From positions 19,337,364-19,401,363 of the forward strand of contig NC_056762.1 of NCBI RefSeq assembly GCF_018687715.1: 64,000 nt of DNA, given 5' to 3'. The notes below the pieces were generated by a model, which searched no databases, was not told the origin of the DNA, and saw nothing but the letters and a program-made list of their open reading frames with translations. The first letter of the stretch is position 1; the number at the start of each line of letters is the position of its first letter. Shown here piece after piece: positions 1 to 9,994 of the stretch. This stretch comes from Carya illinoinensis. Taxonomy: Eukaryota > Streptophyta > Magnoliopsida > Fagales > Juglandaceae. The translations under genes and the position numbers were made by a program.

Positions 1-58
1 TTGGGCGAGAGTAGTACTAGGATGGGTGACCTCCTGGGAAGTCCTCGTGTTGCACCCC
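1..58 (+). rRNA. 5S rRNA gene 0, 5' part missing (unit S1)
   Basis: Begins at gene position 62 because of the window edge. Its spacer has TTTTTAATTTT where other S units have TTTTTATTTTT. Confidence 0.95.
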
Positions 59-236
59 CCCTTTTTAATTTTACCGCATCTCCGGTCGGATGGACCGGAA
101 CGACAACCGGGCAATGGATTCTTAGGAAAATCGCACCGACCCCATCGCTATCAATCAGATCGCCGGTTGGCATGGGATAGGCAGGGTGCGGCTTGGTCGT
201 AATAGGATTATATTAGTTTTTCGCTGGTAGCATGAT

Positions 237-355
237 GGGTGCGATCATACCAGCACTAATGCACCGGATCCCATCAGAACTCCGCAGTTAAGCGTGCTTG
301 GGCGAGAGTAGTACTAGGATGGGTGACCTCCTGGGAAGTCCTCGTGTTGCAACCC
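237..355 (+). rRNA. 5S rRNA gene 1 (L1)
   Basis: C116A breaks the pair with G3 in helix I. It follows an S1 spacer, as all C116A genes do. Confidence 0.96.
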
Positions 356-544
356 CCCTTTTAATTTTTACCGCATCTCTGGTCGGATGGACCGGAACGA
401 GAACCAGGGAATGGATTTTTAGGAAAATCGCACCGACCCCATCGCGTAGCAATGGGTATCGGTCAGATCGCCGGTTGGCATGGGATAGGCATGGTGCGGC
501 TAGGTCGTAATAGGATTATATTAGTTTTTCGCTGGTAGCATGAT

Positions 545-663
545 GGGTGCGATCATAGCAGCACTAATGCACCGGATCCCATCAGAACTCCGCAGTTAAG
601 CGTGCTTGGGCGAGAGTAGTACTAGGATGGGTGACCTCCTGGGAAGTCCTCGTGTTGCACCCC
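545..663 (+). rRNA. 5S rRNA gene 2 (L1)
   Basis: C14G, near the loop A/helix II border. Confidence 0.96.
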
Positions 664-852
664 CCCTTTTAATTTTTACCGCATCTCTGGTCGGATGGAC
701 CGGAACGAGAACCAGGGAATGGATTTTTAGGAAAATCGCACCGACCCCATCGCGTAGCAATGGGTATCGGTCAGATCGCCGGTTGGCATGGGATAGGCAT
801 GGTGCGGCTAGGTCGTAATAGGATTATATTAGTTTTTCGCTGGTAGCATGAT

Positions 853-971
853 GGGTGCGATCCTACCAGCACTAATGCACCGGATCCCATCAGAACTCCG
901 CAGTTAAGCGTGCTTGGGCGAGAGTAGTACTAGGATGGGTGACCTCCTGGGAAGTCCTCGTGTTGCACCCC
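853..971 (+). rRNA. 5S rRNA gene 3 (S1)
   Basis: A11C in loop A. First gene of block A. Confidence 0.97.
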
Positions 972-1149
972 CCCTTTTTATTTTTACCGCATCTCCGGTC
1001 GGATGGACCGGAACGACAACCGGGCAATGGATTCTTAGGAAAATCGCACCGACCCCATCGCTATCAATCAGATCGCCGGTTGGCATGGGATAGGCAGGGT
1101 GCGGCTTGGTCGTAATAGGATTATATTAGTTTTTCGCTGGTAGCATGAT

Positions 1150-1268
1150 GGGTGCGATCATACCAGCACTAATGCACCGGATCCCATCAGAACTCCGCGG
1201 TTAAGCGTGCTTGGGCGAGAGTAGTACTAGGATGGGTGACCTCCTGGGAAGTCCTCGTGTTGCAACCC
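1150..1268 (+). rRNA. 5S rRNA gene 4 (L1)
   Basis: Two changes: A50G at the edge of the A box and C116A in helix I. Confidence 0.95.
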
Positions 1269-1457
1269 CCCTTTTAATTTTTACCGCATCTCTGGTCGGA
1301 TGGACCGGAACGAGAACCAGGGAATGGATTTTTAGGAAAATCGCACCGACCCCATCGCGTAGCAATGGGTATCGGTCAGATCGCCGGTTGGCATGGGATA
1401 GGCATGGTGCGGCTAGGTCGTAATAGGATTATATTAGTTTTTCGCTGGTAGCATGAT

Positions 1458-1576
1458 GGGTGCGATCATAGCAGCACTAATGCACCGGATCCCATCAGAA
1501 CTCCGCAGTTAAGCGTGCTTGGGCGAGAGTAGTACTAGGATGGGTGACCTCCTGGGAAGTCCTCGTGTTGCACCCC
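1458..1576 (+). rRNA. 5S rRNA gene 5 (L1)
   Basis: C14G. Confidence 0.96.
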
Positions 1577-1765
1577 CCCTTTTAATTTTTACCGCATCTC
1601 TGGTCGGATGGACCGGAACGAGAACCAGGGAATGGATTTTTAGGAAAATCGCACCGACCCCATCGCGTAGCAATGGGTATCGGTCAGATCGCCGGTTGGC
1701 ATGGGATAGGCATGGTGCGGCTAGGTCGTAATAGGATTATATTAGTTTTTCGCTGGTAGCATGAT

Positions 1766-1884
1766 GGGTGCGATCCTACCAGCACTAATGCACCGGATCC
1801 CATCAGAACTCCGCAGTTAAGCGTGCTTGGGCGAGAGTAGTACTAGGATGGGTGACCTCCTGGGAAGTCCTCGTGTTGCACCCC
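1766..1884 (+). rRNA. 5S rRNA gene 6 (S2)
   Basis: A11C. Confidence 0.97.
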
Positions 1885-2062
1885 CCCTTTTTATTTTTAC
1901 CGCATCTCCGGTCGGATGGACCGGAACGACAACCGGGCAATGGATTCTTAGGAAAATCGCACCGACCCCATCGCTATCAATCAGATCGCCAGTTGGCATG
2001 GGATAGGCAGGGTGCGGCTAGGTCGTAATAGGATTATATTAGTTTTTCGCTGGTAGCATGAT

Positions 2063-2181
2063 GGGTGCGATCATACCAGCACTAATGCACCGGATCCCAT
2101 CAGAACTCCGCAGTTAAGCGTGCTTGGGCGAGAGTAGTACTAGGATGGGTGACCTCCTGGGAAGTCCTCGTGTTGCACCCC
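2063..2181 (+). rRNA. 5S rRNA gene 7 (L5)
   Basis: Consensus gene. Confidence 0.97.
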
Positions 2182-2370
2182 CCCTTTTAATTTTTACCGC
2201 ATCTCTGGTCGGATGGACCGGAACGAGAACCAGGGAATGGATTTTTAGGAAAATCGCACCGACCCCATCGCGTAGCAATGGGTATCGATCAGATCGCCGG
2301 TTGGCATGGGATAGGCAGGGTGCGGCTAGGTCGTAATAGGATTATATTAGTTTTTCGCTGGTAGCATGAT

Positions 2371-2489
2371 GGGTGCGATCATACCAGCACTAATGCACCG
2401 GATCCCATCAGAACTCCGCAGTTAAGCGTGCTTGGGCGAGAGTAGTACTAGGATGGGTGACCTCCTGGGAAGTCCTCGTGTTGCACCCC
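2371..2489 (+). rRNA. 5S rRNA gene 8 (L7)
   Basis: Consensus gene. The spacer is mosaic: S/L6-like up to the inverted repeat, L1-like after it. Confidence 0.97.
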
Positions 2490-2678
2490 CCTTTTTTATT
2501 TTTACCGCATCTCCGGTCGGATGGACCGGAACGAGAACCAGGGAATGGATTTTTAGGAAAATCGCACCGACCCCATCGCGTAGCAATGGGTATCGGTCAG
2601 ATCGCCGGTTGGCATGGGATAGGCATGGTGCGGCTAGGTCGTAATAGGATTATATTAGTTTTTCGCTGGTAGCATGAT

Positions 2679-2797
2679 GGGTGCGATCCTACCAGCACTA
2701 ATGCACCGGATCCCATCAGAACTCCGCAGTTAAGCGTGCTTGGGCGAGAGTAGTACTAGGATGGGTGACCTCCTGGGAAGTCCTCGTGTTGCACCCC
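2679..2797 (+). rRNA. 5S rRNA gene 9 (S2)
   Basis: A11C. Spacer has GACAGCCGG, seen only here. Confidence 0.97.
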
Positions 2798-2975
2798 CCC
2801 TTTTTATTTTTACCGCATCTCCGGTCGGATGGACCGGAACGACAGCCGGGCAATGGATTCTTAGGAAAATCGCACCGACCCCATCGCTATCAATCAGATC
2901 GCCAGTTGGCATGGGATAGGCAGGGTGCGGCTAGGTCGTAATAGGATTATATTAGTTTTTCGCTGGTAGCATGAT

Positions 2976-3094
2976 GGGTGCGATCATACCAGCACTAATG
3001 CACCGGATCCCATCAGAACTCCGCAGTTAAGCGTGCTTGGGCGAGAGTAGTACTAGGATGGGTGACCTCCTGGGAAGTCCTCGTGTTGCACCCC
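2976..3094 (+). rRNA. 5S rRNA gene 10 (L5)
   Basis: Consensus gene. Confidence 0.97.
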
Positions 3095-3283
3095 CCCTTT
3101 TAATTTTTACCGCATCTCTGGTCGGATGGACCGGAACGAGAACCAGGGAATGGATTTTTAGGAAAATCGCACCGACCCCATCGCGTAGCAATGGGTATCG
3201 ATCAGATCGCCGGTTGGCATGGGATAGGCAGGGTGCGGCTAGGTCGTAATAGGATTATATTAGTTTTTCGCTGGTAGCATGAT

Positions 3284-3402
3284 GGGTGCGATCATACCAG
3301 CACTAATGCACCGGATCCCATCAGAACTCCGCAGTTAAGCGTGCTTGGGCGAGAGTAGTACTAGGATGGGTGACCTCCTGGGAAGTCCTCGTGTTGCACC
3401 CC
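3284..3402 (+). rRNA. 5S rRNA gene 11 (L7)
   Basis: Consensus gene. Spacer has GACCAGAACG, breaking one arm of the inverted repeat. Confidence 0.97.
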
Positions 3403-3591
3403 CCTTTTTTATTTTTACCGCATCTCCGGTCGGATGGACCAGAACGAGAACCGGGCAATGGATTCTTAGGAAAATCGCACCGACCCCATCGCGTAGCAAT
3501 GGGTATCGATCAGATCGCCGGTTGGCATGGGATAGGCAGGGTGCGGCTAGGTCGTAATAGGATTATATTAGTTTTTCGCTGGTAGCATGAT

Positions 3592-3710
3592 GGGTGCGAT
3601 CCTACCAGCACTAATGCACCGGATCCCATCAGAACTCCGCAGTTAAGCGTGCTTGGGCGAGAGTAGTACTAGGATGGGTGACCTCCTGGGAAGTCCTCGT
3701 GTTGCACCCC
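3592..3710 (+). rRNA. 5S rRNA gene 12 (L6)
   Basis: A11C. Confidence 0.97.
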
Positions 3711-3713
3711 CCC

Positions 3714-3724
3714 TTTTTATTTTT
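3714..3724 (+). terminator. Pol III T-run terminator (example, after gene 12)
   Basis: Five T, one A and five T follow the C run directly after the gene. Pol III stops at four or more T on the non-template strand. Classes S and L6 have T5-A-T5, L1 to L5 have T4-AA-T5, and L7 has T6-A-T5, so every copy has two runs able to act as terminator and back-up. Confidence 0.85.
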
Positions 3725-3732
3725 ACCGCATC

Positions 3733-3751
3733 TCCGGTCGGATGGACCGGA
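3733..3751 (+). repeat. Spacer inverted repeat (example, after gene 12)
   Basis: TCCGGTC and GACCGGA are perfect 7-bp arms around the loop GGATG. Classes S1, S2, L6 and most L7 keep the perfect arms; L7 copies with GACCAGAACG lose one pair. Classes L1 to L5 have TCTGGTC, which weakens one pair. S3 changes the loop to TGATG and keeps the arms. Its function is unknown. Confidence 0.7.
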
Positions 3752-3800
3752 ACGACAACCGGGCAATGGATTCTTAGGAAAATCGCACCGACCCCATCGC

Positions 3801-3811
3801 GTAGCAATGGG
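3801..3811 (+). repeat. 11-bp indel separating long and short units (example)
   Basis: GTAGCAATGGG is present in all L classes and absent from all S classes. It accounts exactly for the 308 versus 297 bp unit lengths. S units also read TATCAATC where L6 reads TATCGATC, just downstream. The element resembles GTAGCATGATGGG at the gene start and lies about 98 bp upstream of the next gene. Confidence 0.9.
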
Positions 3812-3871
3812 TATCGATCAGATCGCCGGTTGGCATGGGATAGGCATGGTGCGGCTAGGTCGTAATAGGAT

Positions 3872-3877
3872 TATATT
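3872..3877 (+). promoter_or_regulatory. TATA-like upstream element (example, gene 13)
   Basis: TATATT lies at -28 to -23 of the gene starting at 3900. Plant 5S genes studied in Arabidopsis use a TATATA-like box at about -28. The same box stands before nearly every copy here. Three copies (31348, 39566, 42911) have T-28A, giving AATATT. That this box works in this species is inference. Confidence 0.8.
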
Positions 3878-3885
3878 AGTTTTTC

Positions 3886-3887
3886 GC
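3886..3887 (+). promoter_or_regulatory. Upstream GC dinucleotide (example, gene 13)
   Basis: GC at -14/-13 in TTTTTCGCTGG, close to the GC at -12 known to matter for Arabidopsis 5S transcription. It is altered before copies 25 and 28 (C-13T) and copy 39 (G-14A). The T at -16, next to it, is G in 13 copies right of 44.7 kb. The base at -1 is T here, unlike the C described in Arabidopsis. Confidence 0.55.
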
Positions 3888-3899
3888 TGGTAGCATGAT

Positions 3900-4018
3900 G
3901 GGTGCGATCATACCAGCACTAATGCACCGGATCCCATCAGAACTCCGCAGTTAAGCGTGCTTGGGCGAGAGTAGTACTAGGATGGGTGACCTCCTGGGAA
4001 GTCCTCGTGTTGCACCCC
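3900..4018 (+). rRNA. 5S rRNA gene 13 (S2), reference copy
   Basis: 5S rRNA of the large ribosomal subunit, made by Pol III. Consensus sequence. GGGTGC (1-6) pairs with GCACCC (113-118) as helix I. CGGA (29-32) pairs with TCCG (45-48) in helix III. The start was set by this pairing, by the TATA-like box at -28, and by the known plant gene length of about 119-120 nt. The exact last base within the C run is uncertain. Confidence 0.98.
3949..3996 (+). promoter_or_regulatory. Internal Pol III promoter: A box, IE and C box (example, gene 13)
   Basis: By the plant numbering, the A box is gene positions 50-64 (3949-3963), the intermediate element 67-72 (3966-3971) and the C box 80-97 (3979-3996). 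TFIIIA binds this region and recruits TFIIIC, TFIIIB and Pol III. It is unchanged in nearly all copies. Exceptions are A50G (copy 4), T63C (copy 45), C67G (copies 25 and 28) and T88G (copies 39 and 43). Confidence 0.85.
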
Positions 4019-4196
4019 CCCTTTTTATTTTTACCGCATCTCCGGTCGGATGGACCGGAACGACAACCGGGCAATGGATTCTTAGGAAAATCGCACCGAC
4101 CCCATCGCTATCAATCAGATCGCCAGTTGGCATGGGATAGGCAGGGTGCGGCTAGGTCGTAATAGGATTATATTAGTTTTTCGCTGGTAGCATGAT

Positions 4197-4315
4197 GGGT
4201 GCGATCATACCAGCACTAATGCACCGGATCCAATCAGAACTCCGCAGTTAAGCGTGCTTGGGCGAGAGTAGTACTAGGATGGGTGACCTCCTGGGAAGTC
4301 CTCGTGTTGCACCCC
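4197..4315 (+). rRNA. 5S rRNA gene 14 (L2)
   Basis: C36A in loop C, seen only here. Spacer has TATCTGTCAG. Confidence 0.96.
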
Positions 4316-4504
4316 CCCTTTTAATTTTTACCGCATCTCTGGTCGGATGGACCGGAACGAGAACCAGGGAATGGATTTTTAGGAAAATCGCACCGACCCC
4401 ATCGCGTAGCAATGGGTATCTGTCAGATCGCCGGTTGGCATGAGATAGGCAGGGTGCGGCTAGGTCGTAATAGGATTATATTAGTTTTTCGCTGGTAGCA
4501 TGAT

Positions 4505-4623
4505 GGGTGCGATCATACCAGCACTAATGCACCGGATCCCATCAGAACTCCGCAGTTAAGCGTGCTTGGGCGAGAGTAGTACTAGGATGGGTGACCTCCT
4601 GGGAAGTCCTCGTGTTGCACCCC
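4505..4623 (+). rRNA. 5S rRNA gene 15 (L6)
   Basis: Consensus gene. Spacer has AGGCCGTAAT. Confidence 0.97.
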
Positions 4624-4812
4624 CCCTTTTTATTTTTACCGCATCTCCGGTCGGATGGACCGGAACGACAACCGGGCAATGGATTCTTAGGAAAATCGCA
4701 CCGACCCCATCGCGTAGCAATGGGTATCGATCAGATCGCCGGTTGGCATGGGATAGGCATGGTGCGGCTAGGCCGTAATAGGATTATATTAGTTTTTCGC
4801 TGGTAGCATGAT

Positions 4813-4931
4813 GGGTGCGATCATACCAGCACTAATGCACCGGATCCCATCAGAACTCCGCAGTTAAGCGTGCTTGGGCGAGAGTAGTACTAGGATGGGT
4901 GACCTCCTGGGAAGTCCTCGTGTTGCACCCC
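4813..4931 (+). rRNA. 5S rRNA gene 16 (L6)
   Basis: Consensus gene. Confidence 0.97.
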
Positions 4932-5120
4932 CCCTTTTTATTTTTACCGCATCTCCGGTCGGATGGACCGGAACGACAACCGGGCAATGGATTCTTAGGA
5001 AAATCGCACCGACCCCATCGCGTAGCAATGGGTATCGATCAGATCGCCGGTTGGCATGGGATAGGCATGGTGCGGCTAGGTCGTAATAGGATTATATTAG
5101 TTTTTCGCTGGTAGCATGAT

Positions 5121-5239
5121 GGGTGCGATCATACCAGCACTAATGCACCGGATCCCATCAGAACTCCGCAGTTAAGCGTGCTTGGGCGAGAGTAGTACTA
5201 GGATGGGTGACCTCCTGGGAAGTCCTCGTGTTGCACCCC
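5121..5239 (+). rRNA. 5S rRNA gene 17 (S2)
   Basis: Consensus gene. Confidence 0.97.
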
Positions 5240-5417
5240 CCCTTTTTATTTTTACCGCATCTCCGGTCGGATGGACCGGAACGACAACCGGGCAATGGAT
5301 TCTTAGGAAAATCGCACCGACCCCATCGCTATCAATCAGATCGCCAGTTGGCATGGGATAGGCAGGGTGCGGCTAGGTCGTAATAGGATTATATTAGTTT
5401 TTCGCTGGTAGCATGAT

Positions 5418-5536
5418 GGGTGCGATCATACCAGCACTAATGCACCGGATCCCATCAGAACTCCGCAGTTAAGCGTGCTTGGGCGAGAGTAGTACTAGGA
5501 TGGGTGACCTCCTGGGAAGTCCTCGTGTTGCACCCC
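5418..5536 (+). rRNA. 5S rRNA gene 18 (L2)
   Basis: Consensus gene. Eight C after GCA make a 309-bp unit. Last unit of block A. Confidence 0.97.
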
Positions 5537-5726
5537 CCCCTTTTAATTTTTACCGCATCTCTGGTCGGATGGACCGGAACGAGAACCAGGGAATGGATTT
5601 TTAGGAAAATCGCACCGACCCCATCGCGTAGCAATGGGTATCGGTCAGATCGCCGGTTGGCATGAGATAGGCAGGGTGCGGCTAGGTCGTAATAGGATTA
5701 TATTAGTTTTTCGCTGGTAGCATGAT

Positions 5727-5845
5727 GGGTGCGATCATACCAGCACTAATGCACCGGATCCCATCAGAACTCCGCAGTTAAGCGTGCTTGGGCGAGAGTA
5801 GTACTAGGATGGGTGACCTCCTGGGAAGTCCTCGTGTTGCACCCC
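5727..5845 (+). rRNA. 5S rRNA gene 19 (L6 variant)
   Basis: Consensus gene. Spacer has ATCGTACC, GGCTGGC and GGCAGGG. Confidence 0.97.
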
Positions 5846-6034
5846 CCCTTTTTATTTTTACCGCATCTCCGGTCGGATGGACCGGAACGACAACCGGGCA
5901 ATGGATTCTTAGGAAAATCGTACCGACCCCATCGCGTAGCAATGGGTATCGATCAGATCGCCGGCTGGCATGGGATAGGCAGGGTGCGGCTAGGTCGTAA
6001 TAGGATTATATTAGTTTTTCGCTGGTAGCATGAT

Positions 6035-6153
6035 GGGTGCGATCATACCAGCACTAATGCACCGGATCCCATCAGAACTCCGCAGTTAAGCGTGCTTGGG
6101 CGAGAGTAGTACTAGGATGGGTGACCTCCTGGGAAGTCCTCGTGTTGCACCCC
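6035..6153 (+). rRNA. 5S rRNA gene 20 (L6 variant)
   Basis: Consensus gene, followed by T in the C run (CCCCTCC). Spacer has TAGCGATGGG. Twin of copy 49. Confidence 0.97.
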
Positions 6154-6342
6154 TCCTTTTTATTTTTACCGCATCTCCGGTCGGATGGACCGGAACGACA
6201 ACCGGGCAATGGATTCTTAGGAAAATCGCACCGACCCCATCGCGTAGCGATGGGTATCGATCAGATCGCCGGTTGGCATGGGATAGGCATGGTGCGGCTA
6301 GGTCGTAATAGGATTATATTAGTTTTTCGCTGGTAGCATGAT

Positions 6343-6461
6343 GGGTGCGATCATACCAGCACTAATGCACCGGATCCCATCAGAACTCCGCAGTTAAGCG
6401 TGCTTGGGCGAGAGTAGTACTAGGATGGGTGACCTCCTGGGAAGTCCTCGTGTTGCACCCC
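6343..6461 (+). rRNA. 5S rRNA gene 21 (S2)
   Basis: Consensus gene. Confidence 0.97.
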
Positions 6462-6639
6462 CCCTTTTTATTTTTACCGCATCTCCGGTCGGATGGACCG
6501 GAACGACAACCGGGCAATGGATTCTTAGGAAAATCGCACCGACCCCATCGCTATCAATCAGATCGCCAGTTGGCATGGGATAGGCAGGGTGCGGCTAGGT
6601 CGTAATAGGATTATATTAGTTTTTCGCTGGTAGCATGAT

Positions 6640-6758
6640 GGGTGCGATCATACCAGCACTAATGCACCGGATCCCATCAGAACTCCGCAGTTAAGCGTGC
6701 TTGGGCGAGAGTAGTACTAGGATGGGTGACCTCCTGGGAAGTCCTCGTGTTGCACCCC
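6640..6758 (+). rRNA. 5S rRNA gene 22 (L2)
   Basis: Consensus gene. Confidence 0.97.
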
Positions 6759-6947
6759 CCCTTTTAATTTTTACCGCATCTCTGGTCGGATGGACCGGAA
6801 CGAGAACCAGGGAATGGATTTTTAGGAAAATCGCACCGACCCCATCGCGTAGCAATGGGTATCGGTCAGATCGCCGGTTGGCATGAGATAGGCAGGGTGC
6901 GGCTAGGTCGTAATAGGATTATATTAGTTTTTCGCTGGTAGCATGAT

Positions 6948-7066
6948 GGGTGCGATCATACCAGCACTAATGCACCGGATCCCATCAGAACTCCGCAGTT
7001 AAGCGTGCTTGGGCGAGAGTAGTACTAGGATGGGTGACCTCCTGGGAAGTCCTCGTGTTGCACCCC
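6948..7066 (+). rRNA. 5S rRNA gene 23 (L6 variant)
   Basis: Consensus gene. Spacer has ATCGTACC and GGCTGGC. Confidence 0.97.
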
Positions 7067-7255
7067 CCCTTTTTATTTTTACCGCATCTCCGGTCGGATG
7101 GACCGGAACGACAACCGGGCAATGGATTCTTAGGAAAATCGTACCGACCCCATCGCGTAGCAATGGGTATCGATCAGATCGCCGGCTGGCATGGGATAGG
7201 CATGGTGCGGCTAGGTCGTAATAGGATTATATTAGTTTTTCGCTGGTAGCATGAT

Positions 7256-7374
7256 GGGTGCGATCATACCAGCACTAATGCACCGGATCCCATCAGAACT
7301 CCGCAGTTAAGCGTGCTTGGGCGAGAGTAGTACTAGGATGGGTGACCTCCTGGGAAGTCCTCGTGTTGCACCCC
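7256..7374 (+). rRNA. 5S rRNA gene 24 (L1/L6 mosaic)
   Basis: Consensus gene. Spacer starts as L1 (TTTTAATTTTT) and continues as L6 with ATCGTACC, the reverse mosaic of L7. Confidence 0.97.
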
Positions 7375-7563
7375 CCCTTTTAATTTTTACCGCATCTCCG
7401 GTCGGATGGACCGGAACGACAACCGGGCAATGGATTCTTAGGAAAATCGTACCGACCCCATCGCGTAGCAATGGGTATCGATCAGATCGCCGGCTGGCAT
7501 GGGATAGGCATGGTGCGGCTAGGTCGTAATAGGATTATATTAGTTTTTCGTTGGTAGCATGAT

Positions 7564-7682
7564 GGGTGCGATCATACCAGCACTAATGCACCGGATCCCA
7601 TCAGAACTCCGCAGTTAAGCGTGCTTGGGGGAGAGTAGTACTAGGATGGGTGACCTCCTGGGAAGTCCTCGTGTTGCACCCC
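7564..7682 (+). rRNA. 5S rRNA gene 25 (S2), promoter-altered
   Basis: C67G in the internal IE element, and C-13T turns the upstream GC into GT. Possibly poorly transcribed (inference). Confidence 0.94.
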
Positions 7683-7860
7683 CCCTTTTTATTTTTACCG
7701 CATCTCCGGTCGGATGGACCGGAACGACAACCGGGCAATGGATTCTTAGGAAAATCGCACCGACCCCATCGCTATCAATCAGATCGCCAGTTGGCATGGG
7801 ATAGGCAGGGTGCGGCTAGGTCGTAATAGGATTATATTAGTTTTTCGCTGGTAGCATGAT

Positions 7861-7979
7861 GGGTGCGATCATACCAGCACTAATGCACCGGATCCCATCA
7901 GAACTCCGCAGTTAAGCGTGCTTGGGCGAGAGTAGTACTAGGATGGGTGACCTCCTGGGAAGTCCTCGTGTTGCACCCC
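7861..7979 (+). rRNA. 5S rRNA gene 26 (L2)
   Basis: Consensus gene. Confidence 0.97.
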
Positions 7980-8168
7980 CCCTTTTAATTTTTACCGCAT
8001 CTCTGGTCGGATGGACCGGAACGAGAACCAGGGAATGGATTTTTAGGAAAATCGCACCGACCCCATCGCGTAGCAATGGGTATCGGTCAGATCGCCGGTT
8101 GGCATGAGATAGGCAGGGTGCGGCTAGGTCGTAATAGGATTATATTAGTTTTTCGCTGGTAGCATGAT

Positions 8169-8287
8169 GGGTGCGATCATACCAGCACTAATGCACCGGA
8201 TCCCATCAGAACTCCGCAGTTAAGCGTGCTTGGGCGAGAGTAGTACTAGGATGGGTGACCTCCTGGGAAGTCCTCGTGTTGCACCCC
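8169..8287 (+). rRNA. 5S rRNA gene 27 (L6 variant)
   Basis: Consensus gene. Spacer has ATCGTACC and GGCTGGC. Confidence 0.97.
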
Positions 8288-8476
8288 CCCTTTTTATTTT
8301 TACCGCATCTCCGGTCGGATGGACCGGAACGACAACCGGGCAATGGATTCTTAGGAAAATCGTACCGACCCCATCGCGTAGCAATGGGTATCGATCAGAT
8401 CGCCGGCTGGCATGGGATAGGCATGGTGCGGCTAGGTCGTAATAGGATTATATTAGTTTTTCGTTGGTAGCATGAT

Positions 8477-8595
8477 GGGTGCGATCATACCAGCACTAAT
8501 GCACCGGATCCCATCAGAACTCCGCAGTTAAGCGTGCTTGGGGGAGAGTAGTACTAGGATGGGTGACCTCCTGGGAAGTCCTCGTGTTGCACCCC
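8477..8595 (+). rRNA. 5S rRNA gene 28 (S2), promoter-altered
   Basis: Same C67G and C-13T pair as copy 25, 913 bp away. Confidence 0.94.
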
Positions 8596-8773
8596 CCCTT
8601 TTTATTTTTACCGCATCTCCGGTCGGATGGACCGGAACGACAACCGGGCAATGGATTCTTAGGAAAATCGCACCGACCCCATCGCTATCAATCAGATCGC
8701 CAGTTGGCATGGGATAGGCAGGGTGCGGCTAGGTCGTAATAGGATTATATTAGTTTTTCGCTGGTAGCATGAT

Positions 8774-8892
8774 GGGTGCGATCATACCAGCACTAATGCA
8801 CCGGATCCCATCAGAACTCCGCAGTTAAGCGTGCTTGGGCGAGAGTAGTACTAGGATGGGTGACCTCCTGGGAAGTCCTCGTGTTGCACCCC
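8774..8892 (+). rRNA. 5S rRNA gene 29 (L2)
   Basis: Consensus gene. Confidence 0.97.
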
Positions 8893-9081
8893 CCCTTTTA
8901 ATTTTTACCGCATCTCTGGTCGGATGGACCGGAACGAGAACCAGGGAATGGATTTTTAGGAAAATCGCACCGACCCCATCGCGTAGCAATGGGTATCGGT
9001 CAGATCGCCGGTTGGCATGAGATAGGCAGGGTGCGGCTAGGTCGTAATAGGATTATATTAGTTTTTCGCTGGTAGCATGAT

Positions 9082-9200
9082 GGGTGCGATCATACCAGCA
9101 CTAATGCACCGGATCCCATCAGAACTCCGCAGTTAAGCGTGCTTGGGCGAGAGTAGTACTAGGATGGGTGACCTCCTGGGAAGTCCTCGTGTTGCACCCC
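9082..9200 (+). rRNA. 5S rRNA gene 30 (L6)
   Basis: Consensus gene. Spacer has GGCTGGC. Confidence 0.97.
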
Positions 9201-9389
9201 CCCTTTTTATTTTTACCGCATCTCCGGTCGGATGGACCGGAACGACAACCGGGCAATGGATTCTTAGGAAAATCGCACCGACCCCATCGCGTAGCAATGG
9301 GTATCGATCAGATCGCCGGCTGGCATGGGATAGGCATGGTGCGGCTAGGTCGTAATAGGATTATATTAGTTTTTCGCTGGTAGCATGAT

Positions 9390-9508
9390 GGGTGCGATCA
9401 TACCAGCACTAATGCACCGGATCCCATCAGAACTCCGCAGTTAAGCGTGCTTGGGCGAGAGTAGTACTAGGATGGGTGACCTCCTGGGAAGTCCTCGTGT
9501 TGCACCCC
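9390..9508 (+). rRNA. 5S rRNA gene 31 (L7)
   Basis: Consensus gene. L1-like 3' spacer half. Confidence 0.97.
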
Positions 9509-9697
9509 CCTTTTTTATTTTTACCGCATCTCCGGTCGGATGGACCGGAACGAGAACCAGGGAATGGATTTTTAGGAAAATCGCACCGACCCCATCGCGT
9601 AGCAATGGGTATCGGTCAGATCGCCGGTTGGCATGGGATAGGCATGGTGCGGCTAGGTCGTAATAGGATTATATTAGTTTTTCGCTGGTAGCATGAT

Positions 9698-9816
9698 GGG
9701 TGCGATCCTACCAGCACTAATGCACCGGATCCCATCAGAACTCCGCAGTTAAGCGTGCTTGGGCGAGAGTAGTACTAGGATGGGTGACCTCCTGGGAAGT
9801 CCTCGTGTTGCACCCC
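9698..9816 (+). rRNA. 5S rRNA gene 32 (S2)
   Basis: A11C. Confidence 0.97.
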
Positions 9817-9994
9817 CCCTTTTTATTTTTACCGCATCTCCGGTCGGATGGACCGGAACGACAACCGGGCAATGGATTCTTAGGAAAATCGCACCGACCC
9901 CATCGCTATCAATCAGATCGCCAGTTGGCATGGGATAGGCAGGGTGCGGCTAGGTCGTAATAGGATTATATTAGTTTTTCGCTGGTAGCATGAT

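Larger units (their letters stand above)
853..5726 (+). repeat. 16-unit higher-order block, copy A (4,874 bp)
   Basis: Unit order S1-L1-L1-S2-L5-L7-S2-L5-L7-L6-S2-L2-L6-L6-S2-L2. It matches blocks B and C unit for unit, including TATCTGTCAG in unit 12 and AGGCCGTAAT in unit 13. Private changes: A50G at 1150, GACAGCC after 2679, C36A at 4197 and an eighth C after 5418. Confidence 0.85.
2976..6947 (+). repeat. 13-unit dispersed duplicate, left copy (3,972 bp)
   Basis: Order L5-L7-L6-S2-L2-L6-L6-S2-L2-L6-L6-S2-L2. It shares with 11833-15804 the markers ACCAGAACG, TATCTGTCAG, AGGCCGTAAT and the CCCCTCC/TAGCGATGGG unit. It overlaps block A. Confidence 0.75.
7564..9389 (+). repeat. 913-bp S2-L2-L6 duplication carrying C67G genes
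   Basis: Two adjacent three-unit blocks (7564-8476 and 8477-9389). Both first genes have C67G and C-13T, marks seen nowhere else in the window, so they arose once and were copied. Confidence 0.8.

Noticed and set aside
3812..3822. ATCGAT palindrome in long spacers as a protein-binding site
   Set aside because: It is a six-base palindrome lost by one change in L1 to L4 (ATCGGT) and in S units, with no other support.
4143..4149. GGGTGCG in the spacer as a second gene start
   Set aside because: GGCAGGGTGCGG shares only seven bases with the gene 5' end, is GGCATGGTGCGG in many units, and no gene body follows.
7564..8595. Calling genes 25 and 28 pseudogenes
   Set aside because: They are full length with single substitutions. 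Loss of function is only inferred, so they are kept as rRNA genes with a note.
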